Shown here: in pieces, positions 1 to 11,085 of the stretch
Position numbering within the stretch: position 1 is the stretch's first letter
How the letters are laid out: the number at the start of each line of letters is the position of its first letter
DNA from: Paraspadella gotoi
Lineage: Eukaryota > Chaetognatha
Direction of reading: 5' to 3'
Length of the DNA: 64,000 bases
Assembly: GCA_051294375.1 (NCBI GenBank)
Contig: CM119263.1
Span: 16,955,777 to 17,019,776, forward strand
Position numbers and translations under genes: made by a program
The notes under the pieces: model-generated
Told to the model about the DNA's origin: nothing
The model's input: only the letters and a program-made list of their open reading frames with translations
Databases searched by the model: none

Positions 1-399
1 ATCAACTAAATGAAATGAGAAAGGAAACACATCATCTTCGTAAGATTAATTCCAAAGTTTTGGCTGCGGCATCGTGTGAGCCGCGCCGCCAGTGCCGCCA
101 CACGAGCGCCGGGTCGTCCGCTATACGGCCTTCGCCACATAATAACGAATGAAACTTTTCCAACAACGCATGCGTTGGAAATCAAAGGGAAAGAATAGCC
201 GCCGTTGCCTCGCTGAGTCTAACGAAGCGAGGAAAAGTAGAAGAGAGAAGAGATGAGCGAAGAGAGCGAGACAGAGAAGAGAGACCGAGAGAGAGAGCAG
301 AGAGAGAGAGAGAGAGAGAGGGAGAGAAAGGAGAGAGAGCAGAACGAAGGCGAAGAGAAGATAGGATATGTTATGAGAAGAGAGAGAGAGAGAGATTCT
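1..399. repeat. No gene, then GA-rich microsatellite
   Basis: Bases 1-240 hold no recognisable gene. A 10-bp palindrome (ACGCATGCGT) lies near 168. From about 241 to 399 the strand is almost pure purine with runs of GA, ending at an N gap. All open frames here are Arg/Glu or Ser/Leu translations of the repeat. Confidence 0.85.
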
Positions 400-424
400 N
401 NNNNNNNNNNNNNNNNNNNNNNNN
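400..424. other. Assembly gap, 25 N
   Basis: Exactly 25 N. The gap falls at the end of a GA repeat, where short-read contigs typically break. Five other gaps in the window have the same length. Confidence 0.99.
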
Positions 425-1389
425 GCCAAAAACACTCCTCTTCTTTGCCCTTTTGTTTATGATGGTCGCTGCAGAGGGGTCGGAGGATGGTCTTGCAGGT
501 TCAGAGACACGAAACACTGAGTGACCGGAGAAATCGAGGTGGGACGCAAATTGAAGAGATATGAGAACTTTCTCAACCATAGGGAGAGCAGACGGGAGAT
601 GCAGTGGCAAAAGAGAGGTATATACTGGTCGGGTACTGACCGCCCTCTGGGGATTTGCTCTCCAGTGTGACACGGTGCACGCAGTACCGTGATCTGGAGA
701 GCGGAGAGAGAGACTTCGCGCACTAGTCCCACTGGCGCCAGGTATTCAGAAAGAAGGAGAGGACAAAAAAGCGATGTGGTTTTTGCGTGGACCAGAACAG
801 GTAATATATGGAGGGAGTAGCCCAAAAGTGAGAATTTTATTAGTAGTTTGAGAGTGTTATTATAAGGTGCTGACTGATACTTGAGGTGTAGTTGTCTTAA
901 CTAATGAACGTTTTAGTTGGATAAGCTGAAGACCCCGTCGCAGAGACGTGAGAGCTGCAACGTGTCTTACTTAGCGAAGCGTTTTACATGGATTGTGTAG
1001 AACTTATTATTCTAGTGGGTAAGGTGGTGCGCAATACTGCAAGGAGTTCTTATGAAAGACGTGACCGAGATTTATAGATGTAACACTAAAGTATCAGAAT
1101 AATTAATGGCAAAAAGATGGTACAGTATTCGAATCGGACGAAGACGCACTATGGAACCCCTGATTTATTCGCCACATCTTCAATAGAAAGACAATCAAAG
1201 GTTTTCTACCAAAATTTGTTTATACATAATAATGAAGTTTCTCTTGTACATACTTAACAAAGCAATTCTCTAATCAACTAAAGCAGATTTTCTCTTTTAT
1301 TTATTTTCTTTTATTGGTTAGTTTATAAAATTAAATATGAATATATTTAATTTAACTAAATTATATTTTAAACTTTTAAAGTAATTCAA
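425..1389. other. Unique DNA without a recognised gene
   Basis: Mixed-composition sequence followed by AT-rich DNA from about 1200. I see no exon with both splice signals and no protein motif. A compact inverted repeat at 657-702 is listed separately. Confidence 0.6.
657..702. other. Nested inverted repeat (hairpin)
   Basis: GCTCTCCAG (657-665) is perfectly complementary to CTGGAGAGC (694-702). Inside it, CACGGT (671-676) pairs with ACCGTG (686-691), leaving a 9-nt loop and a 5/2 internal bulge. The 15 bp of stem in 46 nt is visible directly. A function, such as a structured RNA, is not shown. Confidence 0.6.
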
Positions 1390-1467
1390 CTCTCTCTCTC
1401 TCTCTCCTCTCTCTCTCTCGTCTCTCATCTCTCTCCTCTGCTCTCATCTCTCTCCTGCTCTCTGACT
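1390..1467. repeat. CT-rich microsatellite, interrupted
   Basis: Runs of CT broken by CGT, CAT and CTG interruptions. The surrounding 1200-1390 is strongly AT-rich. Confidence 0.85.
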
Positions 1468-3040
1468 TCTCTGTTATCTTTTCTGCCGTGACGACAATGC
1501 TCAAAAATGAGAGGTGGGAACGCAAAAAAAAAGGTTTGCAATACCAATTGTCGAATTGACTGAATTAGTTAAGTCCTGAGTGAAAAAGAAGAGAAAAAGG
1601 GAATCGAAATGGTAAGAGAGAAAAAGAGGAAAAAGGCGGGAAAAAAAGAAGGAAAGAAACAAGGAAGATGAGGAAAGGATGAAGTAAAAGAAAAGAGGAG
1701 AAAGTGCAGAGGAGCGAGAGCGTAAGTAAGAAATGGAATAGGGGAAAGGGGGTGAAGAGCAGAAAGATTAAATCCCTCCGAGATTTGGGACCACGGTCTT
1801 TCCGATGTGCTACATTTCGAAAATAATTGAGAAGAGGAAGGAAGTGAGGGGGCGGCGAACGCGTTAGGGGGGGGGCCGAGTGGAGCAAGAAGGAAAAGGA
1901 GAGGAAAGAAGCTGTAGACGAATTGAATATGTGAAAATATAGAAGATGAAAATTGAAGACACTCTTCTCTTATATCATCTCCTTACCCACGGCTTGCTCA
2001 CCAAGGCTCACTCCACGCCGAGTTGTTAAAACATCCTTGTTTTTTTTAGATTTTTTTTTTTCTTTGAATTGGCCTTTAGAATAATTTTTATTCTTTTTTT
2101 TTGATTGAAGTCTACAGGCTTCTTAATTCATCTCCTCATTAAGTATTCTCCTTTATTTAATTCCCCTTCATCTTCCATACATAAAAATCCCTTTTTACAC
2201 TTGAAAAGGATTGCTATTTTGTTTTTCTCAACTTTTTTCCGTCGCTATTAATCAGGAGCAGCCATCGACTCGCGGGATCAAAATGGCCGTCATCTGTCAA
2301 GGATAAGCGAATGTGAAAGAGGAGGGGGGGGCGGTGAGGTGATTGTTAAGTGGTAAATGAAAGGGAGGAAAGTAAGGGAAAAAGGACAACAAAAGAAAGG
2401 AAAAGACAGTAAAAAAAAGTGAATGGAAAGATAAAGGTAAGAGAGCGAAAGGTTTATCGTTTTTTCCTCTATGACGATATAGAAAAAAAACTTATAAACA
2501 ATTTTGCATGAATTATCATTTGTTTGTTTATTTTCTAATTAATCGATTTCACTAAAAATTAAATATTTGGGCGTTTCGAAATAGTAACTGGCAACGACAA
2601 TGATACATGACACGAAATAACAGGTCAAAAGATATAAACAGAGTTAACGTAAATAATACTCCATCAAAATCTGCTCCTCCTCCCGCGCCCATTCTTGTCT
2701 TTTCATTCTTCGATGCTCTTTTTTTTCCCTTTTGTTTTGTTTTGTTTTCTTTCTTTGTTTTCTTTTCTTCGCCTGCGTCTTCTCTCTTCTCGCCTTCGAA
2801 GTGGCCAGCTGAAGTCACAGACGCGACCTGTGTTACGATCAGTGAAGAAGAAAAAACGAATGCAAACAAGACCAACTGATGCAAGCACAACCATGCTATA
2901 AAAAAAAGTCAAACAAATTCCAATCAAAACAAAAGCGCATAACAAAGGGAATGAAATCGTCTTGACTGACTCAGGTCAAAATAGCAATTTAAAATTTGAA
3001 AGTCACTATCTCACTAATACTTATCATTTTACTTGACAAG
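1468..3040. other. Purine-biased intergenic DNA, no gene seen
   Basis: Bases 1575-1780 and 2310-2460 are purine-rich (AAG/GAA/GGA) and 2040-2110 is T-rich. ORFs of 60-112 codons here are lysine/glutamate- or phenylalanine/serine-biased products of that composition, with no domain and no matched splice sites. Confidence 0.6.
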
Positions 3041-3232
3041 AGCTAACTTATACAATCACTTTGAACAAGACGAGATACGTTAAACCCGTGTTCGTTGAAC
3101 CGAGACTCTCTTAGACGCCGTAGGTTTCGAGGACGATCAACTCGACCGGGGATCACGTGATGTGAAGAGGGCGCACCTGCACGCGCTCTCCGCATGGGCG
3201 AACTCACCCGAGGCGATCTCTCACCCTTAACT

Positions 3233-3245
3233 CTCTCCTTCCTCT

Positions 3246-3287
<42 letters not shown>

Positions 3288-3465
3288 GTCTCTCCGTCTC
3301 TCTCTCTCTCATCTTCTCTCTCTCTCTGCCTTCAATTTGACAAATGGATTCTGACCGGTTTTTTTGAATCCTGGAAAGCGAGAGATGATGAAGACGACGA
3401 CGGACGCAGACGACGACGACGTAGAACGACGACGACCAAACCGACCGACGACGTAGACGACGGCG
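3233..3465. repeat. CT microsatellite followed by degenerate (GAC)n
   Basis: CT runs at about 3233-3329, then a GAC/GACGAC tract at about 3386-3465. The 148-codon minus-strand ORF across it (3043-3489) is Arg/Glu repeat translation and is not called as a gene. Confidence 0.8.
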
Positions 3466-4175
3466 CCCACGCCACGCTTTTGTCCACAATCTTTTTTTTT
3501 TTTTATTTTAGGTTAGCTGCAGCGACTTTAATTCACAATTTTTTTCCTAGTCCTCGTCGTCGTTTTCGTCGTCGTCTTTTTTGAAAGTAATCCTATGGTT
3601 TCACTTTCACTTTCCCCTTTCACCAACCAGTTTCTCGCTTTCTCACTCCAACGAAAATGAACTTAAAGATCTTAGATTTCTCTTTTCTTTTTTGAGTGCG
3701 TGTTCTTTTTTTTTTTCTTTCCTTTTTATTATTTTTTGATTTCGCCTTAGTTCTCGTTCCAACCAAACATTCTCATTAAACGATATATCACAGTGTAAGT
3801 CTTTCTTTAAACAACAAACAATTTTCTCTCCCCAAACAATAAAAATTAAAGCGAATTTTTATTTTTTATTCTTGGCAAATATTTTTTTTTCTTCTGGCGT
3901 AAAAAAAGACTTTGAACCAAAACAATAAAAGCCTCGAATTTTCGTTCCGCTTTTCCTCGGACGACGCCGTCGAAGCGCCTTGATCTGTCTATCTTGAAAT
4001 TGTAACAATTGTAATTCATCTAATGTTTCAATCAGAAACCATATTTCCCACAACTCCTTTATCACTAACATCTCTATCGTCTGTATCATTTCTCCATTGG
4101 GTCGCTGTCGGCTCACATTAGCGCAATCTCAAAACGTGATCCCAACCCCTTTCTACCTCGTCGAGCCAATCGACC

Positions 4176-4376
4176 TCAGCATTGCAGAAACCCGATTTGG
4201 CAATCACGCCTTTCATACCATCTGCTCGATAAAAACATCGCCTCCCGTTGCATCTCCGTCGTGTTGTCGATCGGCATCTGCATAATGGAAGCAGCACCTC
4301 CCGAGTTCGATCTTCGCCGTCGCATCTCCGGATAAAATTGGGGATCCATTTCCGACAAAAAAAGCAATTCCTCCAT
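4176..4376 (-). CDS. Hypothetical 66-codon ORF
   Basis: The ORF opens at an ATG preceded in frame by a stop. The product starts MEELLFLSEMDPQFYPEM, has a basic RRRR patch followed by SNSGG, and a methionine-rich middle; there is no simple repeat. A usable donor (TG|GTATGA) lies inside it near 4220, so the true exon could end there. Just downstream on the same strand (3859-4116) is a second open stretch rich in Leu/Glu. I recognise no family. It could be chance; amino-acid composition is the only positive sign. Confidence 0.25.
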   Translation of the reverse strand: MEELLFLSEMDPQFYPEMRRRRSNSGGAASIMQMPIDNTTEMQREAMFLSSRWYERRDCQIGFLQC

Positions 4377-4519
4377 TCCAAACTCCTCGGCTCAACTGGC
4401 ACCTCCATTCCCATATTCCCACATCTGTTCGCACCTTGCCGCATCTGCCGGCGTCTGCTTTCTTCCGGGGTAATTTGTCGTTATTTGGCTTCGCTTCCTC
4501 TCTTCCTCTTCCTCTCTAA

Positions 4520-5240
4520 ATAACTCCCTTTCTCTCATTCTATCTCTCGCTCTCTCTTTCTTGCTTTCCACCTCTCATCTTATTTTTATTTCCTTCTTTT
4601 CTCTGTCACTCTGTCTCTGTCTCTCTGGCTCCCTCTCCCTCTCTCTCTCTCTCTCCCTCCCTCTCTCCCTCTCTCTCTTTCTCTCGGGCCTGATTGTCGC
4701 TCAGCCTCCGTTTTGTTTTTATTTGTCTGCCACCGACTTTTCATTGTTTTCCGCGTCCCTTTTTATTTTCTTCTCGGAATTAGGGATTCCGCCGAAACCG
4801 GGCGCCCGTCGTCATCGTCGTCGTCGTCGTCTTCGTTTTCTCGGATTCTGTCGCAAGGGTTGGGCATTGGGGAGCAAAGGAGAAAGAGAGAGAAAAGACT
4901 CCGAACCCGGAATGGGATCATCAGTTTTAGGAAGAGGGAGGAAGGAGATGGAATGCGAAGGAAGATGTAAAAAAAGCCGTAAAGAACTTCAAGGATCACC
5001 ACAGATTTCCGGGAAATCGAAAGATATCTCCGGATTCGTTCTATTAAAGAGCTGGAAAAGACGGGAAGGATAAAGGGTTGATGGCCCTTTCTCTTTTCCT
5101 TTTTTTTTAAACAAAACAAACACTTTTCGAAGCAATCTTTTTTCGTTTTCATATTAGTTATTTACATTCCTCGTCTTCCTTTTTTTGGTATTCTTTTTTG
5201 TCATCATCATCGTCATCGTCGTCGTCGTCGTCGTGACTTT
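4520..5240. repeat. CT-rich tract and two TCG/GTC triplet runs
   Basis: CT-biased DNA runs from about 4520 to 4690. Short (TCG)n tracts lie at about 4808-4837 and 5200-5234. Overlapping ORFs of 85-170 codons are Ser/Leu-rich shadows. Confidence 0.7.
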
Positions 5241-6195
5241 TACTCTCGACCTCCGACCTCTTGTTTCCTCCGCTTTTCGCCCCAGTGCTTCCAAGTTTCG
5301 CCGCCAGGATTTCTTCGTTTCGACTCACGAGGTTCGTCTCTTCTTTCTCGGGATGACGGAGGGCGTCACAAAATCTTTTCTCATCCTTTCGCCTATGTCA
5401 TCTCAACTCTTCTCACCCTAACTCCTAAGAACATCCATTCCAAGCAGTCCGACTTCATCGATCAAGGCTTCGAAACATTCGATTCAATTTAAAATTTAAA
5501 TAACGTACAAAACTAATCAAATAACAATTTATCTTAACCACGTCTATCGGTAGTGAATTGACATCACGTAAAACATTCTTCATATCCTACTGTTTCTCAT
5601 AATGATTCTTTACACTCTCCAACTTAACAACACATTAAATTATTTTAATTCCATATTCTAACCTCGCGGAATTTCCGTCACTCAGGAAACATCGTCGTCG
5701 TTATCGTCGTCGCCATCGTCGTCTTCTTCGATCAATTAATCCCTTGAGTTTAATTCGACTCGTTCAATCTTTTCGTGACGACTTTTCTCCTTTCGCCCGA
5801 GACGTCTTCCGGTCGCCACTACATCATATCTTTTCTGGTAGCCGCCATTTTCTTTCTTCTCTCCTCTTCCTCCTCCTTACCCTCTCTTCCTTCACTCCTT
5901 CCTCTCGTCCTCTTTCTTCCCATCTTCCCTCTCGTTTTCTCCTCGCTCTTCTTTCTTTAACCTCCTTATCAAACTGCATGTATCCTGGGTAAAGTTTGTT
6001 TATAATCATCCTCGTCGTATCCGTCTTCTCTTCCGAGACCTTGTTTGATATTCACGTCCCCCCGCGTCAGGGGCGTAGTCAGCGGCTGCGGCGGCGCCGG
6101 CGGCTGCGTCATATTTTGACCATCAAGAGACGTTGCTTGAGTAGCGACAACGATCCCTCTTAAAAAAACAAAAAGGAAGAACCGGTTGTACAGCG
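5241..6195. other. No gene recognised
   Basis: Pyrimidine-biased, moderately CpG-rich DNA. A CCGCCATTTTC word (a GCCGCCAT, YY1/Pho-type motif) lies at about 5841. A short GTC/CGTCGT cluster lies at about 5691-5730. The block ends in a G+C-rich stretch (6060-6110) just before a gap. Confidence 0.5.
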
Positions 6196-6455
6196 NNNNN
6201 NNNNNNNNNNNNNNNNNNNNNNNNNNNNNNNNNNNNNNNNNNNNNNNNNNNNNNNNNNNNNNNNNNNNNNNNNNNNNNNNNNNNNNNNNNNNNNNNNNNN
6301 NNNNNNNNNNNNNNNNNNNNNNNNNNNNNNNNNNNNNNNNNNNNNNNNNNNNNNNNNNNNNNNNNNNNNNNNNNNNNNNNNNNNNNNNNNNNNNNNNNNN
6401 NNNNNNNNNNNNNNNNNNNNNNNNNNNNNNNNNNNNNNNNNNNNNNNNNNNNNNN
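6196..6455. other. Assembly gap, 260 N
   Basis: 260 N. Flanking sequence shows no duplication across the gap, unlike the 25-N gaps at 24, 30.7, 44 and 54 kb. Confidence 0.99.
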
Positions 6456-6648
6456 GACTCCCACCGGTTTAGACTCCGGCCTTGTTTATTTTCCCCGCTC
6501 TCCGATCCGTAAAGCTCCTCCCTCCGTGTTTGCGTTGGCGTCTTTTGTTTTTGTTATTTTCGGTTTATCTGTAAAGCTCCATCTGTCGCCGCCGCGAGAA
6601 ATCTTCCTCCCATGTCGGCCGTCGCCGCGAGCGGCGCTTCTCTCTATG

Positions 6649-6651
<3 letters not shown>

Positions 6652-6723
<72 letters not shown>
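6652..6723. repeat. (GA)36 microsatellite
   Basis: Uninterrupted GA dinucleotides, followed to about 6930 by A/G-rich DNA. Confidence 0.95.
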
Positions 6724-6725
<2 letters not shown>

Positions 6726-7108
6726 CGCACACAAATATATAGGAGAAACGGAAAGACGGCAAAAAGGTTTGATGGAAATGAAAACGAAAGAGGAAAGAAA
6801 GAAATCAAAGAAAGAAAAGAGAAAAAAAATATAAAAAAGGCAGTAAGATTGAAAGAAGAAAAAAAAAGGGAGCAAAAAATTAAGAAGAAAAAAAGGAAAG
6901 CAGACGAAAAAAAATGGCTGAACCATCTGTGCTGATTTTTTTTCTTTTTTAGGTTTCGGTGTCAACAGAACTATTGCATAGTTATGCAGTCGAGAAACTC
7001 AAGTTGAATTAAAAATTTCTTCAAAAACGTCAAAACCTGTTGATGGAAGACTGGAGAGAAAGGTCTTTCATCTCAAACCAGAAATACCTAGCTCAAAAAA
7101 AAATTTCA

Positions 7109-7271
7109 NNNNNNNNNNNNNNNNNNNNNNNNNNNNNNNNNNNNNNNNNNNNNNNNNNNNNNNNNNNNNNNNNNNNNNNNNNNNNNNNNNNNNNNNNNNN
7201 NNNNNNNNNNNNNNNNNNNNNNNNNNNNNNNNNNNNNNNNNNNNNNNNNNNNNNNNNNNNNNNNNNNNNNN
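7109..7271. other. Assembly gap, 163 N
   Basis: 163 N ending directly in a short GA run (7272-7287), so a longer GA microsatellite was probably lost inside the gap. Confidence 0.99.
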
Positions 7272-7796
7272 GAGAGAGAGAGAGAGCAAGTTAAAGCAGA
7301 GACTTATTTTTTATTCCACATTTTTATGAGAACGGAACACAATTTTTCCGTCCAACCGACGGAAATGGGTTTAATCAGAGACCAAGAGGAGGGAGACAAA
7401 GGAAGAAAAAGAAAAGAAACATCGGGAGGCGAGTAAGTGCTTGACTGCCGAGTCATTCAGACCCGCATAAATTCGTAGCGCGACGCTGAGCAACTTTAAT
7501 TCGATTTCGCTTTCGCCTCAATGGCGCGTTGGCGGCCGTTACGGGAGAACTCATTATTACGTACTGGAACGTTTAATAACGAAGAAGCGACTACAAGGTG
7601 CTAATCGGAGCGAAAACCGTCAACTGTCTCCCACAACTTACAAAGTGAAAGAAAATAGACTAATACGAAAAAAAATTAAATTAAAGTTAAATCCTAATGT
7701 GAATTTGATCGACTTACTTTGTGTCGATTGTCATGATCGAGAACAGATTGAGGGGTCGGAACAACGCATGAGTTTGCGGTAAAACTACTGATATTT

Positions 7797-8360
7797 TCAC
7801 CTGAGGGCGCGCTGGTTGCGACGCTTCTTGACGTTGTGGGCGATGGTGCCGCCGATACCGCAGACGACGCAGACGAGCACGAGCAGAGCCGCGAAAAGAT
7901 ATCCCACCGCTGCCCAGCTGCCTTGATGAGGGGCGGATCGGGAAAGGAGTGAGATTTGGATCGCTCAATGATCGATCTATCAAAAGGGAGAAGCCATCAC
8001 CGGTCCACTCGCTCTTGATGTCTTCCGTTTCCTCGCTGCCGAGGAGGTGTTTGATGCCGCCCAACTCATTGCTCGATGCGTTGGTCATCTGTCAATTTAA
8101 TTCTTCTTGATCGATATGGATTGCATGGGCACCAATTATGATTCTCTCAACTAGTGGTTACGAATAATCGTTCTCTATTTCTCCGATCGATGAAAATTTC
8201 AGGATACTTTATGTTGATATAGCATTGCAATTTTTGATTCTGCACCAAAATCAATTCGAAAAGTTACTAATTATTAACTGTTAATCGAATTAAACCATTA
8301 TTTATTCTTCTCAGCTTTGTACAAATGTGTCTCACCTCGTTGAGACGATAAATCCATTGT
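7797..8360 (-). CDS. 3' exons of a single-pass membrane protein gene
   Basis: Reading 5'-3' on the minus strand: a possible 25-nt exon 8360-8336 (donor GTGAGA); exon 8239-8162 (26 codons, phase 0-0, containing KLQCYINIKYPEIF); exon 8088-8001 (starts MTNASSNELGG, ends ...EWT plus one base); and exon 7921-7797 ending in TGA. Introns are 96, 73 and 79 nt, all GT-AG, and the phases agree at every junction. The last exon reads SWAAVGYLFAALLVLVCVV, a clear transmembrane helix, followed by KKRRNQRALR and a stop. This is a stop-transfer segment and a 13-residue basic tail. NAS in the preceding exon is an N-glycosylation sequon on the predicted outer side. I do not recognise the family. The 25-nt exon is the weakest part; an alternative 65-nt exon (8400-8336) does not match phase. 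Confidence 0.5.
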
Positions 8361-8652
8361 CTGCAGTGAGTTTTAATTCATTTCCAGTCACAACTTTAGT
8401 CTCGAGGAAAAAGCAAGAAGTGAAGACGACGAAGACGACAACGACGGCGATAACTTTGCTTCATTTTTAGATTACGAATCCATCACAACAAGAATAACGA
8501 GCAAAAGATGCGGTAAGCAGGTTTTCTAAAACAACAAATGATTTCATGAGATGGAAAAAAAGGAAGGAAGAGAGAGTGTGTGTTAAATGTTATGCCTTAT
8601 CCTCCCTATTTCTGATATCTTTCTCTCTCTGTCACAAAAAATAAGCGTTCGG

Positions 8653-8735
8653 TCAATTTTCGCGCGCGTTTCTCAAAGTAAGAGAGAGATTTCCTGATGA
8701 GTTTTTCGTCTCATTTATGAAATAAATCGAAACCA
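8653..8735 (-). CDS. Possible exon with N-glycosylation sequons
   Basis: After a good acceptor (GAGGTTTCTTCAG) the minus strand reads RLVSIYFINETKNSSGNLSL and then TLRNAREN before a TGA. Three sequons (NET, NSS, NLS) and an LTLRNA run resemble the E-F strands of an Ig-type extracellular domain, and it lies between the candidate 5' exons and the transmembrane exons. It has no matching donor and its phase does not fit the neighbouring exon, so it may be a chance frame or contain an indel. Confidence 0.2.
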
Positions 8736-8844
8736 ATCGCCCTGAAGAAACCTCGTATTTACGAATTTCCAATGGAATTTTTTGCGAGAATAAAAGTTTA
8801 AATATACAATTTCCGACGTCCTTAAATTTGGAACTCATGTTAAC

Positions 8845-9449
8845 CTGTTCGTCCGGGTGAAGTCTTGAACGCTCGACATCACTAGAGTGAGAGGAAAAGA
8901 GAGAGAGGTTTAAGGTTTAAGAGAGAGCACTCTAATAAAAAAGTCTCACAGTAAAGTTTCCCTTGTAATGGAATTGGAATTATAATTGTAATGGAATTAT
9001 TGAATTATATAAAAAACTTAAAACCATAAATTTTCCATTTATTTAGCTGTTTTATACCGTTTTTTCACTATTTGTTTTTAAGCCTGAAAAAAAAACTTTC
9101 TTTATTGTTTTCTCACCAGATGTCTCTATTTTTTTTCCTCCTTTCTTCATCTTTCCAGGTCAAATCATCCCCAAACGGTGTTGACCACGACCGCCTCCGT
9201 GAAACCAATCAAACGCGACGGCTATCGTCGTCGAGTTGGAAACAGAATAAACAAGACGCAGCTGTCTGCTGCCCGCTTTCGTCGTGACCGAAAAAGCTAC
9301 GCCGCAGATACTTACCCCCTTGTCGGCGTCGAGACCTTCCCCAACCGCTTTTCCTCCGCACCGCGCCCCGTCCAGCGCCGACACTCGGCTGCGCCGCCAT
9401 CTCCCGAACCCGCGGCGAAGCTGTCTCCAGAACCAGCAGGCGCCGCCAT
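8845..9449 (-). CDS. Candidate first two coding exons, same gene or another
   Basis: Exon 1, 9449-9316, opens with ATG inside an AGATGGCGGCG motif. It reads MAAPAGSGD... for 44 codons and ends at a consensus donor (GG|GTAAGT), phase 2. Exon 2, 8881-8845, follows a textbook acceptor (TTTTCCTCTCACTCTAG) and supplies one base then DVERSRLHPDEQ, phase 0, with donor GTTAAC. Phase 2 to phase 2 matches and restores a glycine codon. The G+C-rich first exon with YY1-type GATGGCGGC words at the start codon is typical of housekeeping promoters. It could instead be a non-coding 5' exon. A link to the transmembrane exons at 7.8-8.4 kb is plausible from strand and order but unproven, and there is no signal peptide. 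Confidence 0.35.
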
Positions 9450-9610
9450 CTCTGGAATAAGCGGCGCCGCAATCTTCCGAACCCGCGACGCCGCAACTTT
9501 GACCCCGAATTTCTTTCTCGCGTTCTCGTCTTCGCGCCATATTTTTTCCTTTCCACATCCGGTGGCGGTTATTTTTGGGAATCGCGCGCGTCGGCATCTC
9601 GATTCTATGT
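9160..9610. promoter_or_regulatory. CpG-rich block with repeated GCCGCCATC motifs
   Basis: The block is strikingly CpG-rich against AT-rich neighbours. GCCGCCATCTC occurs at about 9393 and 9443 (YY1/Pho-type, GATGGCGGC on the minus strand), together with a CCAATCAAACG CCAAT-like word near 9204. It overlaps the candidate minus-strand first exon, so a promoter reading is natural. A transcription start cannot be placed. Confidence 0.4.
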
Positions 9611-9631
9611 CGCTCCCTCAATCTTCACCAC

Positions 9632-9865
9632 TTTCCGTTCACGTCTCTGGCCTCACTTCACATCTCGTGCCTCGTCTCACGTCTCTAACCTCGCCTCACA
9701 TCTCTAACCTCATTGAAAATTTGTTTGTCTCGTCTCACATCCCTAACATCATTTTGCATCTAAATGTCTCGCCTCGCTTTACATCTGTAATCTAACTTCA
9801 CTTCTCTAACCTCACTTTACATATCTAACGTCTCTTCACATCTCTAACATCTCTTCACATCCCAC
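9632..9865. repeat. Degenerate tandem repeat of a CACATCTCTAAC-type unit
   Basis: The words TCACATCTCTAACCTC, TCACATCCCTAACATC, TTACATATCTAACGTC and TTCACATCTCTAACATC recur about eight to nine times at 18-35-bp spacing. The array is diverged, not a fresh microsatellite. Confidence 0.7.
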
Positions 9866-10170
9866 TCCTTCATGTTCCACTCTACCTTTCTCGTCGACTC
9901 AATCTTCCTCTCTCCTAATTTAATCACATTTCCCCCAGAAAACCTAACTTTAACCCTTTTTTTTCTAATTCCATTCGGTTTCCTTTATTTCTCATATACA
10001 ACGCATCTTCCACTTTTCCAGACCTTACCTAGAATTTTACTTACCCGTGGACCAAATTCCCTCTTTCCTTGCCTCCTACCCGTTTTGCGACCAACCACCT
10101 TCCATTTCTCGTTTTTTTACCGGAAGGCGAATGTGATGTGATTTATTCCCGGATTTTTATTACGAATCTG

Positions 10171-11085
10171 ATGCGGCGGCGACGACGACGACGACGAAGA
10201 CGACGACGACGACGATGGCAAAAAAGGACGACGACGACGAAAACGACGAGGACAACGTCGACGCAAAAAAGACGATGGTAGCGAAAACGACGACCATCAC
10301 GACGACAACTGCCAAGACTAAAACGAAGTAGTAAAAAAACAAGACGACGACGACGAGTGAAAAGACAACATCAACTAAGACAGAAAATACTGTCGGCAAG
10401 AGAAGCAGAAAAATAAGAAAGTCAACAAGAAAACGATGACAGGGTGGGTCCGAGATGGAAGATGGAAGGAGATACAAGTTGCTGGAAATAGTGAAAATTC
10501 GCCCAAGGCTAAAACGACGGAGCGGATGCATCGGTGAGAATAACGAAAAAAAACCGCGGAAACAACGTGTACAATACAATGTACTGTACATGCTGGTAAA
10601 AACAGTAAGGTCGACGAAGATCTAATAACCAGTGGCAAACCATGGAAACCATGGAAACGGTTAACACTAGGGCTAACGTGGAAAACGACGGAACCATAGA
10701 CGACTGTACGCAATATACGGATATAACGACGACGACGAAAATGATTTTGGAAGTAAACAGAGGAGAAGATGGGGAAACAATTGTGGACAGGGGCAATGGA
10801 CATTCGGAGACACGTAGACAATATTTCCTTCGAGGACGCATTTCGGGAAAAAAAAAGTACGACGGTACAAACGACCAATTCGCAGTTACGAGGACGAGGA
10901 AGGTGACGTCGACGTCGACGACGACGACGACGACGACGAGGTGGATGACGACAAAGAAGATGACTAGAATAATGATGACGACGACGACGACGACAGCGAA
11001 GACTATCGTCCCTCATTTTATTTCTTTTTCGTTTCCCTTCGTCACCTCGACGACGACGACGACGACGACGACGGAAACGAAAAGG
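10171..11085. repeat. (GAC)n-rich region, three clusters
   Basis: GAC/GACGAC runs cluster at about 10170-10260, 10915-11000 and 11046-11080 with degenerate links. Both strands stay open for up to 213 codons (Asp, Thr or Arg on one strand, Val or Ser on the other), which is a property of the triplet repeat. None is called as a gene. Overlapping CCATGGAAAC words lie at 10640-10660. Confidence 0.75.

Noticed and set aside
7380-7432. Lys/Arg-rich plus-strand exon ending at GTAAGT
   Set aside because: The sequence is purine-rich filler; the next acceptor leads at once to stops and no phase-compatible neighbour was found.
9120-9287. Plus-strand ORF starting with a signal-peptide-like MSLFFFLLSSSF
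   Set aside because: The hydrophobic start is a pyrimidine tract that works equally well as a splice acceptor; downstream residues are not protein-like and the stronger exon lies on the other strand.
10640-10665. Overlapping CCATGGAAAC words as RFX X-boxes; similar word near 48970
   Set aside because: The halves do not match the GTNRCC/RGYAAC consensus well enough and no ciliary or RFX-target gene is nearby.
10171-11085. ORFs of up to 213 codons on both strands
   Set aside because: They translate (GAC)n repeats in all frames; there is no non-repetitive domain.
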